This document shows positions 51,936-63,006 of a DNA stretch of 64,000 nucleotides, piece after piece. Position numbers and translations under genes: made by a program. The DNA is taken from NCBI RefSeq assembly GCF_040712315.1, contig NC_134013.1, positions 75,708,001-75,772,000 on the forward strand, read 5' to 3'. The notes under the pieces are model-generated. The model did not search any database. It saw only the letters and a program-made list of their open reading frames with translations, and was not told where the DNA came from. How positions within the stretch are numbered: the first letter of the stretch is position 1; every line of letters starts with the position of its first letter. This DNA comes from Castanea sativa (taxonomy: Eukaryota; Streptophyta; Magnoliopsida; Fagales; Fagaceae).

Positions 51936-53498
51936 CGTTCCTATATGTTGATGTTTTATTTCGCTCCACCACCCTTTGAACCATTGACCTGTGGCTGTGT
52001 CCTTCACCCACAGCCAACAGTTCTGTTCATCTTTGTATGGATATAAACAGGGCGAGGGTGCCCTACACTTTGTTGAAGTTTTTAAAGTATCACTGGCATT
52101 TTTTATTTATTTTATTTTGTTAAATATTCTTTTGTGATACATTTTTATGTTATATCGGTCATGCTTTACTTCTAGTATCTGACAAGAATGTCCCTTGACA
52201 ATGACTGTCAATCCTTTATCAATCTATTGGTTAGACGACCAGAACGATAATAATTTCCGGCAAAAGTCTGCGTGGAGAACGACCACATGTGGCTTAGTCT
52301 TCTGGGCATGTGCAGCATGGGACATAGCACTCAGGGATCAGACAATCATAACATGTAGTGCTAGTTGTGATTAGTTTTGGACTAATATTCTCCTCCAAAA
52401 GAAAAAGGTTTTGAAATTCTACCAGGTTTCATAATGCATTGATCCTACGATTTGATTCCTCCAAGCATTGGTTTAGTAGTTCTCAAGGTTTTATGAGATT
52501 TATGAGGTATTGGGTTTTTATGAATTCTTTCTTGAAATTGTTTGTTGTGTGGTATGGACTTAAGTACACCGGAGGGATAATATCCATAAAGTTTTCTGGA
52601 TACTTTGAAAAAAAAAAAAAACCACCCAATAATGATGAAAGAGCTGTCCCAGCGACAACCTTATTAGAGATTGGACCTTGGTTTGTGTGGAGGTGCATTC
52701 TAGTGTTATCTTATTTCCCTCGTAATGTGCCAAGGAGAGAGAGTTGACCCAAATGACGACCTTACATGTTACCTTAGCAGGGTTGTAAATGAACTCATTA
52801 GAGAAAAAATCGTTTATATTTGTTTAGCAAACAATGTAGGATGAAGTCTAAGTTTAGGCTCGGTAATAAAATGTGTCAAATTCAAATATAATAATGTGTT
52901 TGTAAACAAACTTACGAACATAAGGTTTGATTTAACAATTTATATGAATGCTTGTGTAAACGTATACTTACATTGATTTGAAATTGTATTGTATAATTTT
53001 GTAAATAGATTTTTATGATATCAAATTATTATATAATTTTTTTTGATAATATCATAAACAATCCATTTGTAGTAAAAATTCATTAATTTGTTAAAGAGTA
53101 AAAAATTTTAGACATAGATTTACTTTATATGGAAAAAGAATAAGTTAATTAAGTAGCTCGTCAATAAACTTGAGTTTGATTGATAAAAAAATGAATTAAG
53201 ATTGAACATATAGTCTTGTTTGATAATGAGTTAGAGATCTGTTTATGTTCAAAATAGAATTAAAAGAACAAGTTTAAACTTTTAATACTCGATTCGGTTA
53301 GCTTGTTTACTGTCCTCTAGTTAGGTTTGTGTGGAAGTTTGCTCTAGTGTTAGCTTGGTCCCCTCATCAATCTGCCAAGGCAAAGTCCGAGTTCATAAGT
53401 CTAGCTGCCACTATTGACCAATGGGGTTTTCATTGATTTCATATTTGACTTTAAATAATAAATATGGTTCATTATTTCCACATAGGCTACAACTTCCA

Positions 53499-53655
53499 AG
53501 GTAATTATCGGGTACTCCCAAAATATTATAAATGCATACTCTTCTTTCTCACATAATTGTAAGTTCTACTAATTAAATTCATGGTGTGACCTACAATTAA
53601 TATGAGAGGAGGAAGTACACATTTATTGTACTCCTGGAGTATTCAATAATTTTTC
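53499..53655. mobile_element. Mutator-like MITE (157 bp), absent from the parental locus
   Basis: Flanked by a perfect 9-bp duplication CAACTTCCA (53490-53498 and 53656-53664). The parental duplicate at about 38390-38398 has a single CAACTTCCA and no insert. Termini GGTAATTATCGGGTACTCC and, reverse complemented, GAAAAATTATTGAATACTCC. Nine-base duplications are typical of Mutator-like elements. Confidence 0.85.
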
Positions 53656-53816
53656 CAACTTCCATAAGGTTTCTACTTTAATAATCTTTTATTTTAAGGA
53701 AAAGCCAAAAAGGGTATTGTTAATAATTCTCGTATTTGGTTATGTATTGTGATTTGTGAATTATCCCATAGATAAATGGAAGAAATTAGTACATAAGTAA
53801 GTTAATAAATGAATAA

Positions 53817-56130
53817 GTTGGCATTTCATTATTTCATTTGTATAATTGGAATTATGACTATTTATTTATTTGTGTATAATTTGATTTGATTTTTAATACA
53901 CATATATATAATGTTGAATATCTCTTAAGTTAGTGTCTTTTAACCCGTAAATCAGTTATTCACAAAAACATAAGGTTGACTATTGTGCAACTTTCGTAAA
54001 GATGTTTCTACTTTAGAAATTCTCTTTTTAGGGAAAAGTCAAAAAAAGAAAAAGAAAAGTGCATGTATTGAGATATATATATATATAAAATTAAAAAAAA
54101 AAAATGAATGAGTTGCATTTCATTTGAAAATAAGTATATTAGTAAGTTAAAAAAAATGAATAAGTTGGTGTTGAGGTCCAAAATATTACAATCAAAGCAA
54201 ATGGGTCTTCAAAAATAAGGAATGTCCAATCCGTGAGCCAAGGCCCATTTAGAATGGGCAAAAGGAAGCCCAAGTCCATAAATGGGTAAGGCCTAGGCCT
54301 TAGAGAAGAATGAAAAAAGTAAAGGAAGTTTGGCCTAGCCCTCCATAGAAAGGAGCTCCCAGGAAGCACAGGGAGAAGAAAAGGGCTGGACCAGGATACC
54401 TTGGAACTTCCAAAATCGGGAAGGGGATCCTCGGGAAGTGTAGGAAAGAATCAGCTGGAATTTAGACAGCTTAAGGAGGCATGCCCATGGGTACAAGGAA
54501 CGAAGAAAGTCATGTTCCATCAGCTACCCACAACTTAGAAGAAAAGCTATGAAAACAAGTGGTGACTAAGGAATCAACACTTGATGAAAGGAGCCTAGTA
54601 CCTTGGGAAAAGTTGGAAGGTGACCCATGAAGGAAAGTGGTAGGGGATCTTTCAACATGACAGGGAGGAATCTACCTATTTGAAGAAAAATGATAAAAGG
54701 TGAGGCAGCTAAAAAAGGGCTCTAGAAAGTCTCTCTAGAAGTTTGGAAAAAGGAATAAAATAAGTCAGCCCTATTAGGACCCCTCAAAAGAGGAAGGCCA
54801 GTTGGGAACTTTTTGGAGGGTAACCTTAAAAGAAGAATACAATGAGAAAATAAGGAAAGGATCAGCCACCAATGTTGTTAACACAACATTGGTTTTAGTA
54901 CCCAGGGCAACAAAGGGAGGGAATCAATGGCATCAAAGGGAGGGAATCAATGGCATACCAAACACCCCTCGGAAGGTACTATAAAAGGAGAATTAAGTCA
55001 TCAGCAAAAGGCATTCAACAACTATTAATCAGAACAAAAAAAGAACATTAGAGAGACTCGTTAAGCTCCAGAAAATAGAGAGAAAAGAAAGGTATTGCAA
55101 AGGATCCTATAATAAGTGTTTGAGGATACACGTGAATTCAAAGGGATTTAAACCTCATAAGTCTTGGAAGCCTACAAAGAGCCATCAAAGTCTGTGACTT
55201 TTGAGCTTATTTGAACCTCCTAGCATATCCCAATGAGAAATAGGGTCCAATATACTAAAAACTCAATATAATGACACATCACTCTATTTTCTAAGGATCC
55301 CTGATGTTCTTACTTACATTTTTCATAATAATTCTTTTACTGTTCCTCAGCCACTTATTTTACAATATGTAATGTTTGCACATATGAATGTATATTTGCT
55401 GTAGGGCCTATGTTTTGTGCACAAATTGGTTCATAATCAGCCCAATATAATTGTGGTGAACTAAGCCTAATCTACTGACCAAAAAACATTGTTATCTTGG
55501 GAGGCCCAGGATCCTTATCATCATTTGGGCCTGGGTACTATCCAACACAAGAACTCACAGTTGGCATTTCATTATTTTAATTGTATAACTGGAATTATGA
55601 CTATTTATTTATTTGTATATACTTTGATTTGATTTTTAATTTACATATAAATATATAATAAATGTTGAATATTTCTTAAATTATTCTCTTTTAACCCTTA
55701 GGCCAGTCGTTCACAAAAACATAAGGTTGACTATTGTGTAGCTTTGGAAAAATTGTTTCTACTTAAAAAAAAAATTTCTTTAGGGAAAGGTCAAAAAAAG
55801 AAAAAAAAGTGTATATATATAAGTTAAAAAAATATGATTGAGTTGCATTTCATTATAAAATAAGCATATTAGTAAGTTAAAAAAAATGAATAAGTTGGCA
55901 TTTCATTATTTTAAATGTATAATTGGAATTATGACTATTTATTTATTTGTGTACAATTTAATTTGATTTTTAATATATATATAATGTTGAATATTTTTTA
56001 AATTAGTGTCTTTTAACCCTTATGTCAGTTGTTTACAAAACATAAGTACGACTATAGTGCAACTTTGGTAAAGTTGTTTCTACTTAAAAAAAAAAATTCT
56101 TTTTAGGGAAAAGTCAAAAAAGAAAAAAAA
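53817..56130. repeat. About 300-bp tandem array, split by a solo LTR
   Basis: Units start near TTGGCATTTCATTATTT and run through GGAATTATGACTATTTATTTATTTGT, CATAAGGTTGACTATTGTG and AGGGAAAAGTCAAAAAA. Unit 1 is at about 53817-54168, unit 2 at 55560-55890, unit 3 (partial) at 55891-56130. The solo LTR at 54169-55559 interrupts unit 1/2. The unit derives partly from the end of the RPT6 duplication. Confidence 0.75.
54169..55559 (+). repeat. Solo LTR (1391 bp)
   Basis: Begins TGTTGAGGTCC and ends AACTCACA, with a perfect 5-bp duplication GTTGG (54164-54168 and 55560-55564). A TATA box (ACTATAAAAGGAG, about 54979) lies two-thirds of the way in. There is no internal coding region, and the flanks rejoin as continuous tandem-array sequence, so the insertion is secure. 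Confidence 0.85.
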
Positions 56131-56136
56131 AACAGT

Positions 56137-56181
<45 letters not shown>

Positions 56182-56249
56182 AGTTCTAAAAATTTTTTGT
56201 CAAAAAAAAGGAAAAAGCCCATGTTGTTTCTCACAGGCTCTATAATTAA

Positions 56250-57120
56250 GAGTCTTTTGGCTGAATATTGCAAAAAATGAAGTTTATTAGTGATATGGGT
56301 ACTGTTCAAACTTATTTAGGAAAATGAGGAGAGAAGTGAATTTCGGCAACACCAATGTTGAAATTTTGGGAAAAAGTAGGAGAGAAGAAAGAGAAATGAT
56401 GTGACGGATGGGGGGAGAGAAAAAGAAATTTCGGCAATGATATTGCCGAAATTGGAAGATTAAAAAAAAAAAAAAAACTGAATTGTGGCAAGAGTAATGT
56501 TACAACTACACGCTATTTTACTATATTTTTTACAAACTGTTGTTACGGCCAATTTTTTACTGGTTCTCATTAGTGCTTACTAGTAACATCATTTTTTATT
56601 TACCAATAATCACTCATCATATCAACAGTTTATGAAAGTTTTTGTAAAAAAGTTTGTAACTCTCGCATTTTGCCAAGAGTGAATGATTTAAAAAAAAAAA
56701 AAAAAACTCAATTTGGCAAAATGCTAAAGTTACAAACTTTTTTACAAAAACTTTCATAAACTGGTAAATAAAAAAGTGATGTTGTTGGTAGGCACTAATG
56801 AGAACCAGTAAAAAATTGGCCATAACAGCAGTTTGTAAAAAATATGGTAAAATAGCGTGTGGTCGTAGCATTACTCTTGCCACAATTCAGTTTTTTTTTT
56901 CTTTTTTTTAATCTTCCAATTTCGGCAATATCATTGCCGAAATTTCTTTTTCTCTCTCCCCATCTATCACATCATTTTTCTCTCCTCTCTCCTACTTTTT
57001 CTCAGAATTTCGGCATTTGTGTTGCCGAAATTCACTTCTCTCCTCATTTTCTCAAATAAGTTCGAACAGTACCCATATCACAAATAAACTAATTTTTTGT
57101 AATATTCAGCCAAAAGACTC
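56250..57120. mobile_element. Foldback element with about 400-bp inverted arms (871 bp)
   Basis: Left arm 56250-56676 and right arm 56713-57120 are inverted copies, separated by a 36-base spacer. Ends are GAGTCTTTTGGCTGAATATT and its complement. A perfect 10-bp duplication CTATAATTAA flanks it (56240-56249 and 57121-57130). Within each arm is a nearly perfect 25-base palindrome around ATTTCGGCAAT (near 56440 and 56920). The arms differ by a 22-base indel and scattered substitutions. The 9-11 base duplication suggests a Mutator-type foldback MITE. Confidence 0.85.
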
Positions 57121-57183
57121 CTATAATTAATGCCGCATGTGTCCAACATATAACATTTATAAAGCATGGAGTTGGATAATATG

Positions 57184-58159
57184 CAGAGCTGACCTAGCGT
57201 TGGGCACACCCCCCAAATTTTGGAAAAAAAATTCTTAGTATGTGTGTACACAAAGAAAACTTTCAATTTGCCCCAAAATATGCAATCTTGGCCCCCTTCT
57301 CCAAAAAAATTATAAGTTGGCCCCTAAATTCCAAAAGTATAGATTCTATTCTATCCCTTTTGCGGCCGTTTGCCTAGCTACCTAAAGAATAATTACAATA
57401 ACCTCTGGACAATACAAAAATAAAGTACAAATCTGATCTAAAGAAACCTAATTGTCCAAAAAAAAAAAAAATTACTTGCAAACAAAGAAATCCAATTGTC
57501 TCAAAAATAACATGAATTACCTATAGACAAGCTAATATAGACAACAAAAGTAAAGCATAAATCTGGCATTTTCAAAGGTATGATTTTTAATTCACACGGT
57601 GTGAACTGTAAAGTGTCAAGTTACTTTTTAAAAAGTTTTTAGTTGTGTTTGTTGTAATAATAATGTTAACTTTTTATTAAAAATATATAATGAGTTTGCT
57701 GTAATAAATTGTTTGGTAGTGTTAATTTTAAAAAAATGAGAGAAATTTGTCAATCTTATATCAAAATATCATTCAAATTGTTAGGTACATGTAGGATAAA
57801 TTCCTCATAATTAATTATTGTTGCCTTTTTTTTTAAGATCATGGAAAAGTTATGTTCAATTTTGATTTTTTTATTAAGAAAAATTCAAAATAATTTAGAA
57901 GCTCATATTGAAAATGTGGTGTTGTCAACATTTGGTTTGATGTCCCAATTTCTAAAATCCATCAAATAAAATTTTGAAAAATCACCATAAATAAAATTGG
58001 TAATAGTTCATTATAGAATAATCTAGAATTACCACAAATATAATTAACATAATGCAATTGAACAAGCTTATGTTAAGTTTGATCTATACTTTTTTTTTTT
58101 ACTTTACACCCCCCCCCCCCCCCCCGGCAACCAATTTCAAAATCTTAGTTCCATCCCGG
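57184..58159. mobile_element. Non-autonomous hAT-like element (976 bp)
   Basis: Starts CAGAGCTGACCTAGCG and ends, reverse complemented, CCGGGATGGAACTAAG, both similar to hAT termini. The duplication ATAATATG (8 bp; GGATAATATG including flanking identity) occurs at 57176-57183 and 58160-58167. Subterminal C-rich runs include a poly(C) tract of about 19 bases (58107-58125). No transposase domain seen. Confidence 0.65.
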
Positions 58160-58167
58160 ATAATATG

Positions 58168-58473
58168 AATATTAGGACATGGGTTTGCTGCAACGGAAAA
58201 AAGGTCACAATCGTAAGAGTATTTATAGAGGATATGATAACTTAGGGGGATAAATTGTTAGCATTAACCTTAACTTTCAAGGTTTCTCAAAAAAAAAAAA
58301 AAAAAAAAAATCAAGAGAAAATCAAAAAATTACTTCTTGACATGGTAATTTGCAGTCTTCCTCACCAAATTTTGAGGTGGCATTGTCTTGAAGTTTTAGA
58401 AATGTTCCAATTCCTTTTCTTTCACAATTTCGTAAGGAAGGCTATAATTTGTATTTGAGTGTGTGTGTGTGTG

Positions 58474-58511
<38 letters not shown>

Positions 58512-58575
58512 CTGTACAGGGTGTTACTCTCCCTCAAGCTCATTGTTCATAAAAACCCATCGTAATGGTGCCACA
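58168..58575. other. Gene-free stretch with microsatellites
   Basis: A20 tract at about 58290-58310 and a (TG)n(TA)n compound microsatellite at about 58458-58510. No gene. Confidence 0.5.
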
Positions 58576-59131
58576 TGTAAGACCTTGCACTTGTTGGGCC
58601 CACGAACTCAGCCCAGGCAAGCTTTGACGCCCATCAAAGGCTCGAATCCAAGAGATAAGAACATTTATGACATGAATGGCGAAGGTGAGATCCTACCTGG
58701 TCGGGGAATGCATTTTCTCAGGAAGATGAGTCTCGAGATGCTCAGCATCACCTAGGGAGTATCGCTGCCAGGCAGTCCCTCTAACGGCGGAACCAGTTCC
58801 AATGCCATTCTCGCCACCTCTCATTCCCAACTAAACACCCACTTAAGGGTAACAACATTGGACCTCTCCCCCCACTCACAACAAAAATAACCATAACTCT
58901 TCCACTAGCCTTGGGCTATAAATAAGAGATGAGAATTTGAGAGAAGGGTTGGCAATTGAGGAGTAAATATTGAGAGAAAAAGGGAGAGCAATTCTGAGTG
59001 TAGAGAAAATAAAGGTACTTGGGTTGCCGTGCATAGAATTACCCATAGTAGGAAATCCATAGCCCACAATACAAATAGATTATGAGCCCAGATAGAGGTT
59101 GGGCCCAACAACCATTTTTTGGGAACTCACA
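58576..59131 (+). repeat. 5' LTR of the Tat element
   Basis: Ends GGGAACTCACA at 59131 next to the primer site. GGCTATAAATAAG at 58913-58925 is a good TATA box. The 5' border at TGTAAGACC (58576) is a best guess from the TG start; no target duplication can be tested because the other end is missing. Confidence 0.65.
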
Positions 59132-59133
59132 AT

Positions 59134-59151
59134 TGGCGCCATCTGTGGGGA
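59134..59151 (+). other. Primer binding site of the Tat element
   Basis: TGGCGCCATCTGTGGGG, two to three bases after the LTR. The TGGCGCC start followed by TCTGTGGGG is characteristic of Tat-lineage plant elements; the tRNA was not determined. Confidence 0.7.
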
Positions 59152-59193
59152 TCTCCGACGTAGTTGTGGTTCTGTCAAAACGCGCACGGGAAG

Positions 59194-60497
59194 ATGTCTG
59201 GGAGTCGACCAGGGAGTTATGCTAAAAGTGGCTCTGGGAGGTCTTCATGGGGGTCTACATGGCGTGAAAGAAGGCAGAAAAGGCGTGAGGATAGGCAGCA
59301 CAAGGAAGAAGGGAAATTCGGGCTCGGAGAGGGGTCATTTGAAACGCTCCAGACAGCATCTGACGCCTCGCTGTGCAACTGTTTCAAAAGAAGGGATCAG
59401 GAGCTTGAGCGAAGGGACCAGAAGCTCGAACATTTAAGGAGACAAGTGAGGGATTTGGAGTTGGAAACGAGGGGTAGGCATTGAGGAAGGGACCACGAGG
59501 AACGAGGGGAAAGGTCGGCTAGTGTTGGAGACCACTGTGTAGCAAGGTCCCATCAATTTGGATCCCATCAGCACTGTGATCGCTCACGGGTATACGTAGA
59601 CCGTAATTTAGTTTCCTCGGAAGGGGGACGACCTCGAAATGTGGCCATGGATGCGATGAGCCGGGCGTTACGCTGTGCTGCTCGATCACCTTTCTCAAGA
59701 GATATTGAAAGCGCACTAATGCCGAGCAGATTCGCACGGTCGCCATTCAACTCTTACGACGGAAAGACAGACCTGGTGGAACATGTCAACCACTACATTC
59801 AAATGATGTCTTTACAAGCTCAAAATGATGCACTAATGTGTAAAGTGTTTCCCTCGAGCCTCGGTCCCACCGCTTTAAGATTGTTCAACTGATTAAGGAA
59901 AGACTCTATCCACAGTTTTTCCGAATTGATCTAGGAGTTTGGCGTATGGTTCATGACTTGTAGCCGAGTTCCGCAGCCCGTGGACGCATTGCTGTCTATG
60001 AAAATGAGGGCTGGGGAGACCTTTCGCAATTATGCTAACCAGTACTGGGAACTGTACAATGAGATCAGCGGGGGAAATGAAAAAATCGTGGCGATTACTT
60101 TTCAAATGGGGTTGCCCGAGGATTCCGGACTGTAGGAATCTTTGACGAGGAGGCCTCCTGAGGCGCATCGAGGAGTATAAACGGTTGGAAGATAATCGGT
60201 TACAGAGCAAGGGTAAAGCCCCGGTCATAAACCATCCTTGTCATATCGGCTTTGAAAAGACCCTGGCGGGATTTAAGATTTCAAGAAATAGGGCCACAGA
60301 TGGGAGAGGTGAATGTAACCTTCACAGAACCAGTACACAGAATTGTGGATCGAATCAAGAATGAACCATATTTTAAGTGGCCGAACAAGATGGGAGGAGA
60401 CCCCTCTAGGAGAAATCAAAACTTACATTGCACTTACCATAAAGACAAGGGGCATACCACCGAGCAGTGCAGGGTGTTAAAAGATCATCTAGAATAG
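59194..60497 (+). pseudogene. Tat element gag (broken)
   Basis: Starts MSGSRPGSYAKSGSGR; the capsid-like core begins near 59641 and includes RSPFNSYDGKTDLVEHVNHY and ALMCKVFPSSLGPTALRLFN. A zinc-knuckle-like CTYHKDKGHTTEQC is at about 60429-60470. Broken by TGA 59482, TGA 59890, TAG 59932, TAG 60133 and TAG 60495, and by a deletion with frame change near 60160. Confidence 0.8.
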
Positions 60498-62300
60498 TTG
60501 GTGAAAGCGAGGTATTTAAAAGAATTTGTGGTGGAATTGAGAAATCAAGAGGCCGGGCAGGCAGCTCGGTTGTGCGGAAATCCTCTCCTACCCCCTTCGG
60601 TAGTAATAGAAGTCATCCATGCAATTCTAAAAGGCGCTCATGCATATAAGACAAGGGGGGTATTGGTCGTGGTTCTGGAAGAAAGTTGTACGGGTGAACA
60701 ACCTTCCGAGAAGAAGTTGAGGTACACTAAGCCACCCATCGCTTTTGATGATGACGATATGGAAGGTACCATTCAGCCGCACGACGATGCTTTGGTTCAC
60801 GGCCCGCATAAAAGGTTTTTTTAGTAAAGAGGGTAATGAGAGATCAGGGGTGCGGTGCGGATATAATGTATCCCGACCTATACAGGGGGCTTGGTCTGAA
60901 GAAGGAAGACCTATCCAAGTATGATACTCCATTGATGGGGTTTGACGACCATATGGTAATCCTAGAAGGACAGATTTCACTTCCCGTAAGTATGGAGGGT
61001 AAGGAGGTGATCGTAACATTCATAGTGGTCTCCTCTTTCTCACCATACATTGCAATCCTTGGAAGGCCGTGGATTCATGCCATGGGGGTCGTGCCTTCCA
61101 CCCTGCATGTGAAGGTCAAATTTCGCATCGAGAAAGGAATTGCCGTGATAAAGGGCAGTCAACAAGTAGCTAGACGGTGCTTAGTGGCCGCAGCTAGCCG
61201 AGCAATCAGGCAAAGGGGGTCAACCGAGGAAACCCCCTTATAGCGATTATAGCAACCCCAAGAGAAAATAGGGGCTAGCTGTGCCGAGGACTCCGTGAAA
61301 GTGAAGATCCTGCCAGATTGTGATAGGAATTTTCTAATAGGGGCAAGTTTGAAGGACGAAAAGAAGGTGGAGTTGTTGCTTTTTCTCATACAGAACATTG
61401 ATGTATTCGCTTGGAGTCTATATGAGGTGCCCGGGGTTGATCCTGAGTTCATAGTCCACAAACTTAACATGGACCCTTTGCACCCTCCTAGGAAGCAGAG
61501 GCCAAGGAGATCGGCTAAAGAGCATGTCGAAGCCATCAGACAAGAGGTTGGGAAGTTGAAAGAAGCCGGGGCCATAAAGGATTCATTATTTCTAGAATGG
61601 CTTGCAAACACTGTGGTAGTAAAGAAAAAGAATGGCAAGTGGAGGGTTTGTGTTGACTTTACAAACTTAAACCGAGCATGCCCAAAGGATCCATTCCCGA
61701 TGCCGAAGATTAATCATCTGGTAGATGTCACGTACGAGCACCCAAGGATGAGCTTTCTGGACGCTTTTCAAGGTTATCACCAGATTGCCCTAGCTGCCGA
61801 GGATCAGGAAAAGACTACATTTATAACACCTGATACTAACTATCATTACACTGTGATGTCGTTCAAATTGAAGAATGCTGGAGCCACTTATCAACGAATG
61901 ATGATGAGAATGTTTAGGGAGAAGATTGGGCGTACAGTCGAAGTATGCATAGATGATATGGTGATAAAAAGCAAACGAGAAGAGCAACATATTGACGACC
62001 TTAAAGAAGTGTTCAAAATACTCCGCCGACACAAGCTACGTTTAAATGCCAATAAATGTGCCTTCGGAGTAGAGGCCGGCAAGTTCCTGGGCTATTTGAT
62101 TACTAAATGGGGAATCAAAGTTAACCCCGATTAGATTGAAGCCGTGAAACGTCTAAAACCGTTGAGTAGTCCGAAAGAGGTTCAGAGATTGACCGACATG
62201 TTAGCTACCCTTAACCAATTTATTTCCAAGTTTGCTGATTGGTGCCGACCTTTTTATCAGCTTTTGAAGAAGTGGAAGGGGTTCTAGTGGAGCGAAGAAT
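60498..62300 (+). pseudogene. Tat element protease and reverse transcriptase (broken)
   Basis: Protease: DQGCGADIMYPDLYRGLGL and YIAILGRPWIHAMG (60836-61243), after a one-base indel in the T run near 60815. Reverse transcriptase from about 61295: WRVCVDFTNLNRACPKD, MSFLDAFQGYHQ, and EVCIDDMVIKSK, where the polymerase motif usually YIDD reads CIDD. Stops: TAG 61241, 61250, 62132 and 62285, then a frame change near 62300. Confidence 0.85.
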
Positions 62301-63006
62301 GTGGCGAGTGCCAATGTTGACAGCCCCGGAGCCCGGAGAAGATTTATACATGTACCTCTCAGTATCTGAGCATGTCGCAAGGGCAGTGTTGCTGAGGGAT
62401 AAAGGTGTGCAGCTACCAATATATTATATAAGCAAAACATTTGTTGATGTAGAGACGAGGTATTTGCCACTTGAGAAATTGGTGCTAGCACTCGTGCACT
62501 CTACCCGAAAATTACCCCATTATTTTCAGGCTCACACTGTCTATGTCCTAACCGAGTATCCTTTGCAGTCTTTGTTGAGGAGATCCGACTTTACAGGGAG
62601 GATAGCTAAGTGGGGGACTCGGTTGGGCTCTTTTGACATTATATACAGGCTAAGAAGCTTGGTGATAGATTAGGTTCTCACCGATTTCATCGCCGAGTTC
62701 TCGTCGAAAAGATTGGAGATGGTTTGCCAACTAGAAGTCATCCCGTGGAAGGTATTTGTGGACGGCACGTCCAACGCAGTAGGGGCTGGAGCCGGGATCG
62801 TGGTTACCACCTCGGAAGGAATAAAGTTGGAACATTCATTCAGATTAGGCTTTAGAGCCTCTAATAACGAAGCCGAGTATGAGGCTCTACTGGCCGGATT
62901 AAGAATTGTCTTAGACTTGGGAGCTAAGGAGGTGGAGGTCTACTCGAATTCCAGGTTGGTGGTTAACCAAGAACAGGTGGCTTCAAGGCCAAAGATCCCC
63001 GGATGA
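62301..63006 (+). pseudogene. Tat element RNase H plus second, archaeal-type RNase H (broken)
   Basis: First domain: YYISKTFVDVETRYLPLEKLVLAL onward, stop TAG 62671. Second domain from 62713: WKVFVDGTSNAVGAGAGIVV, NNEAEYEALLAGLR and EVYSNSRLVVNQ. The first Asp and the Glu of the catalytic set are present, but the expected Asp in the YSDS motif is Asn, so this nuclease should be inactive. A frame change near 62990 leads to integrase. Confidence 0.83.
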
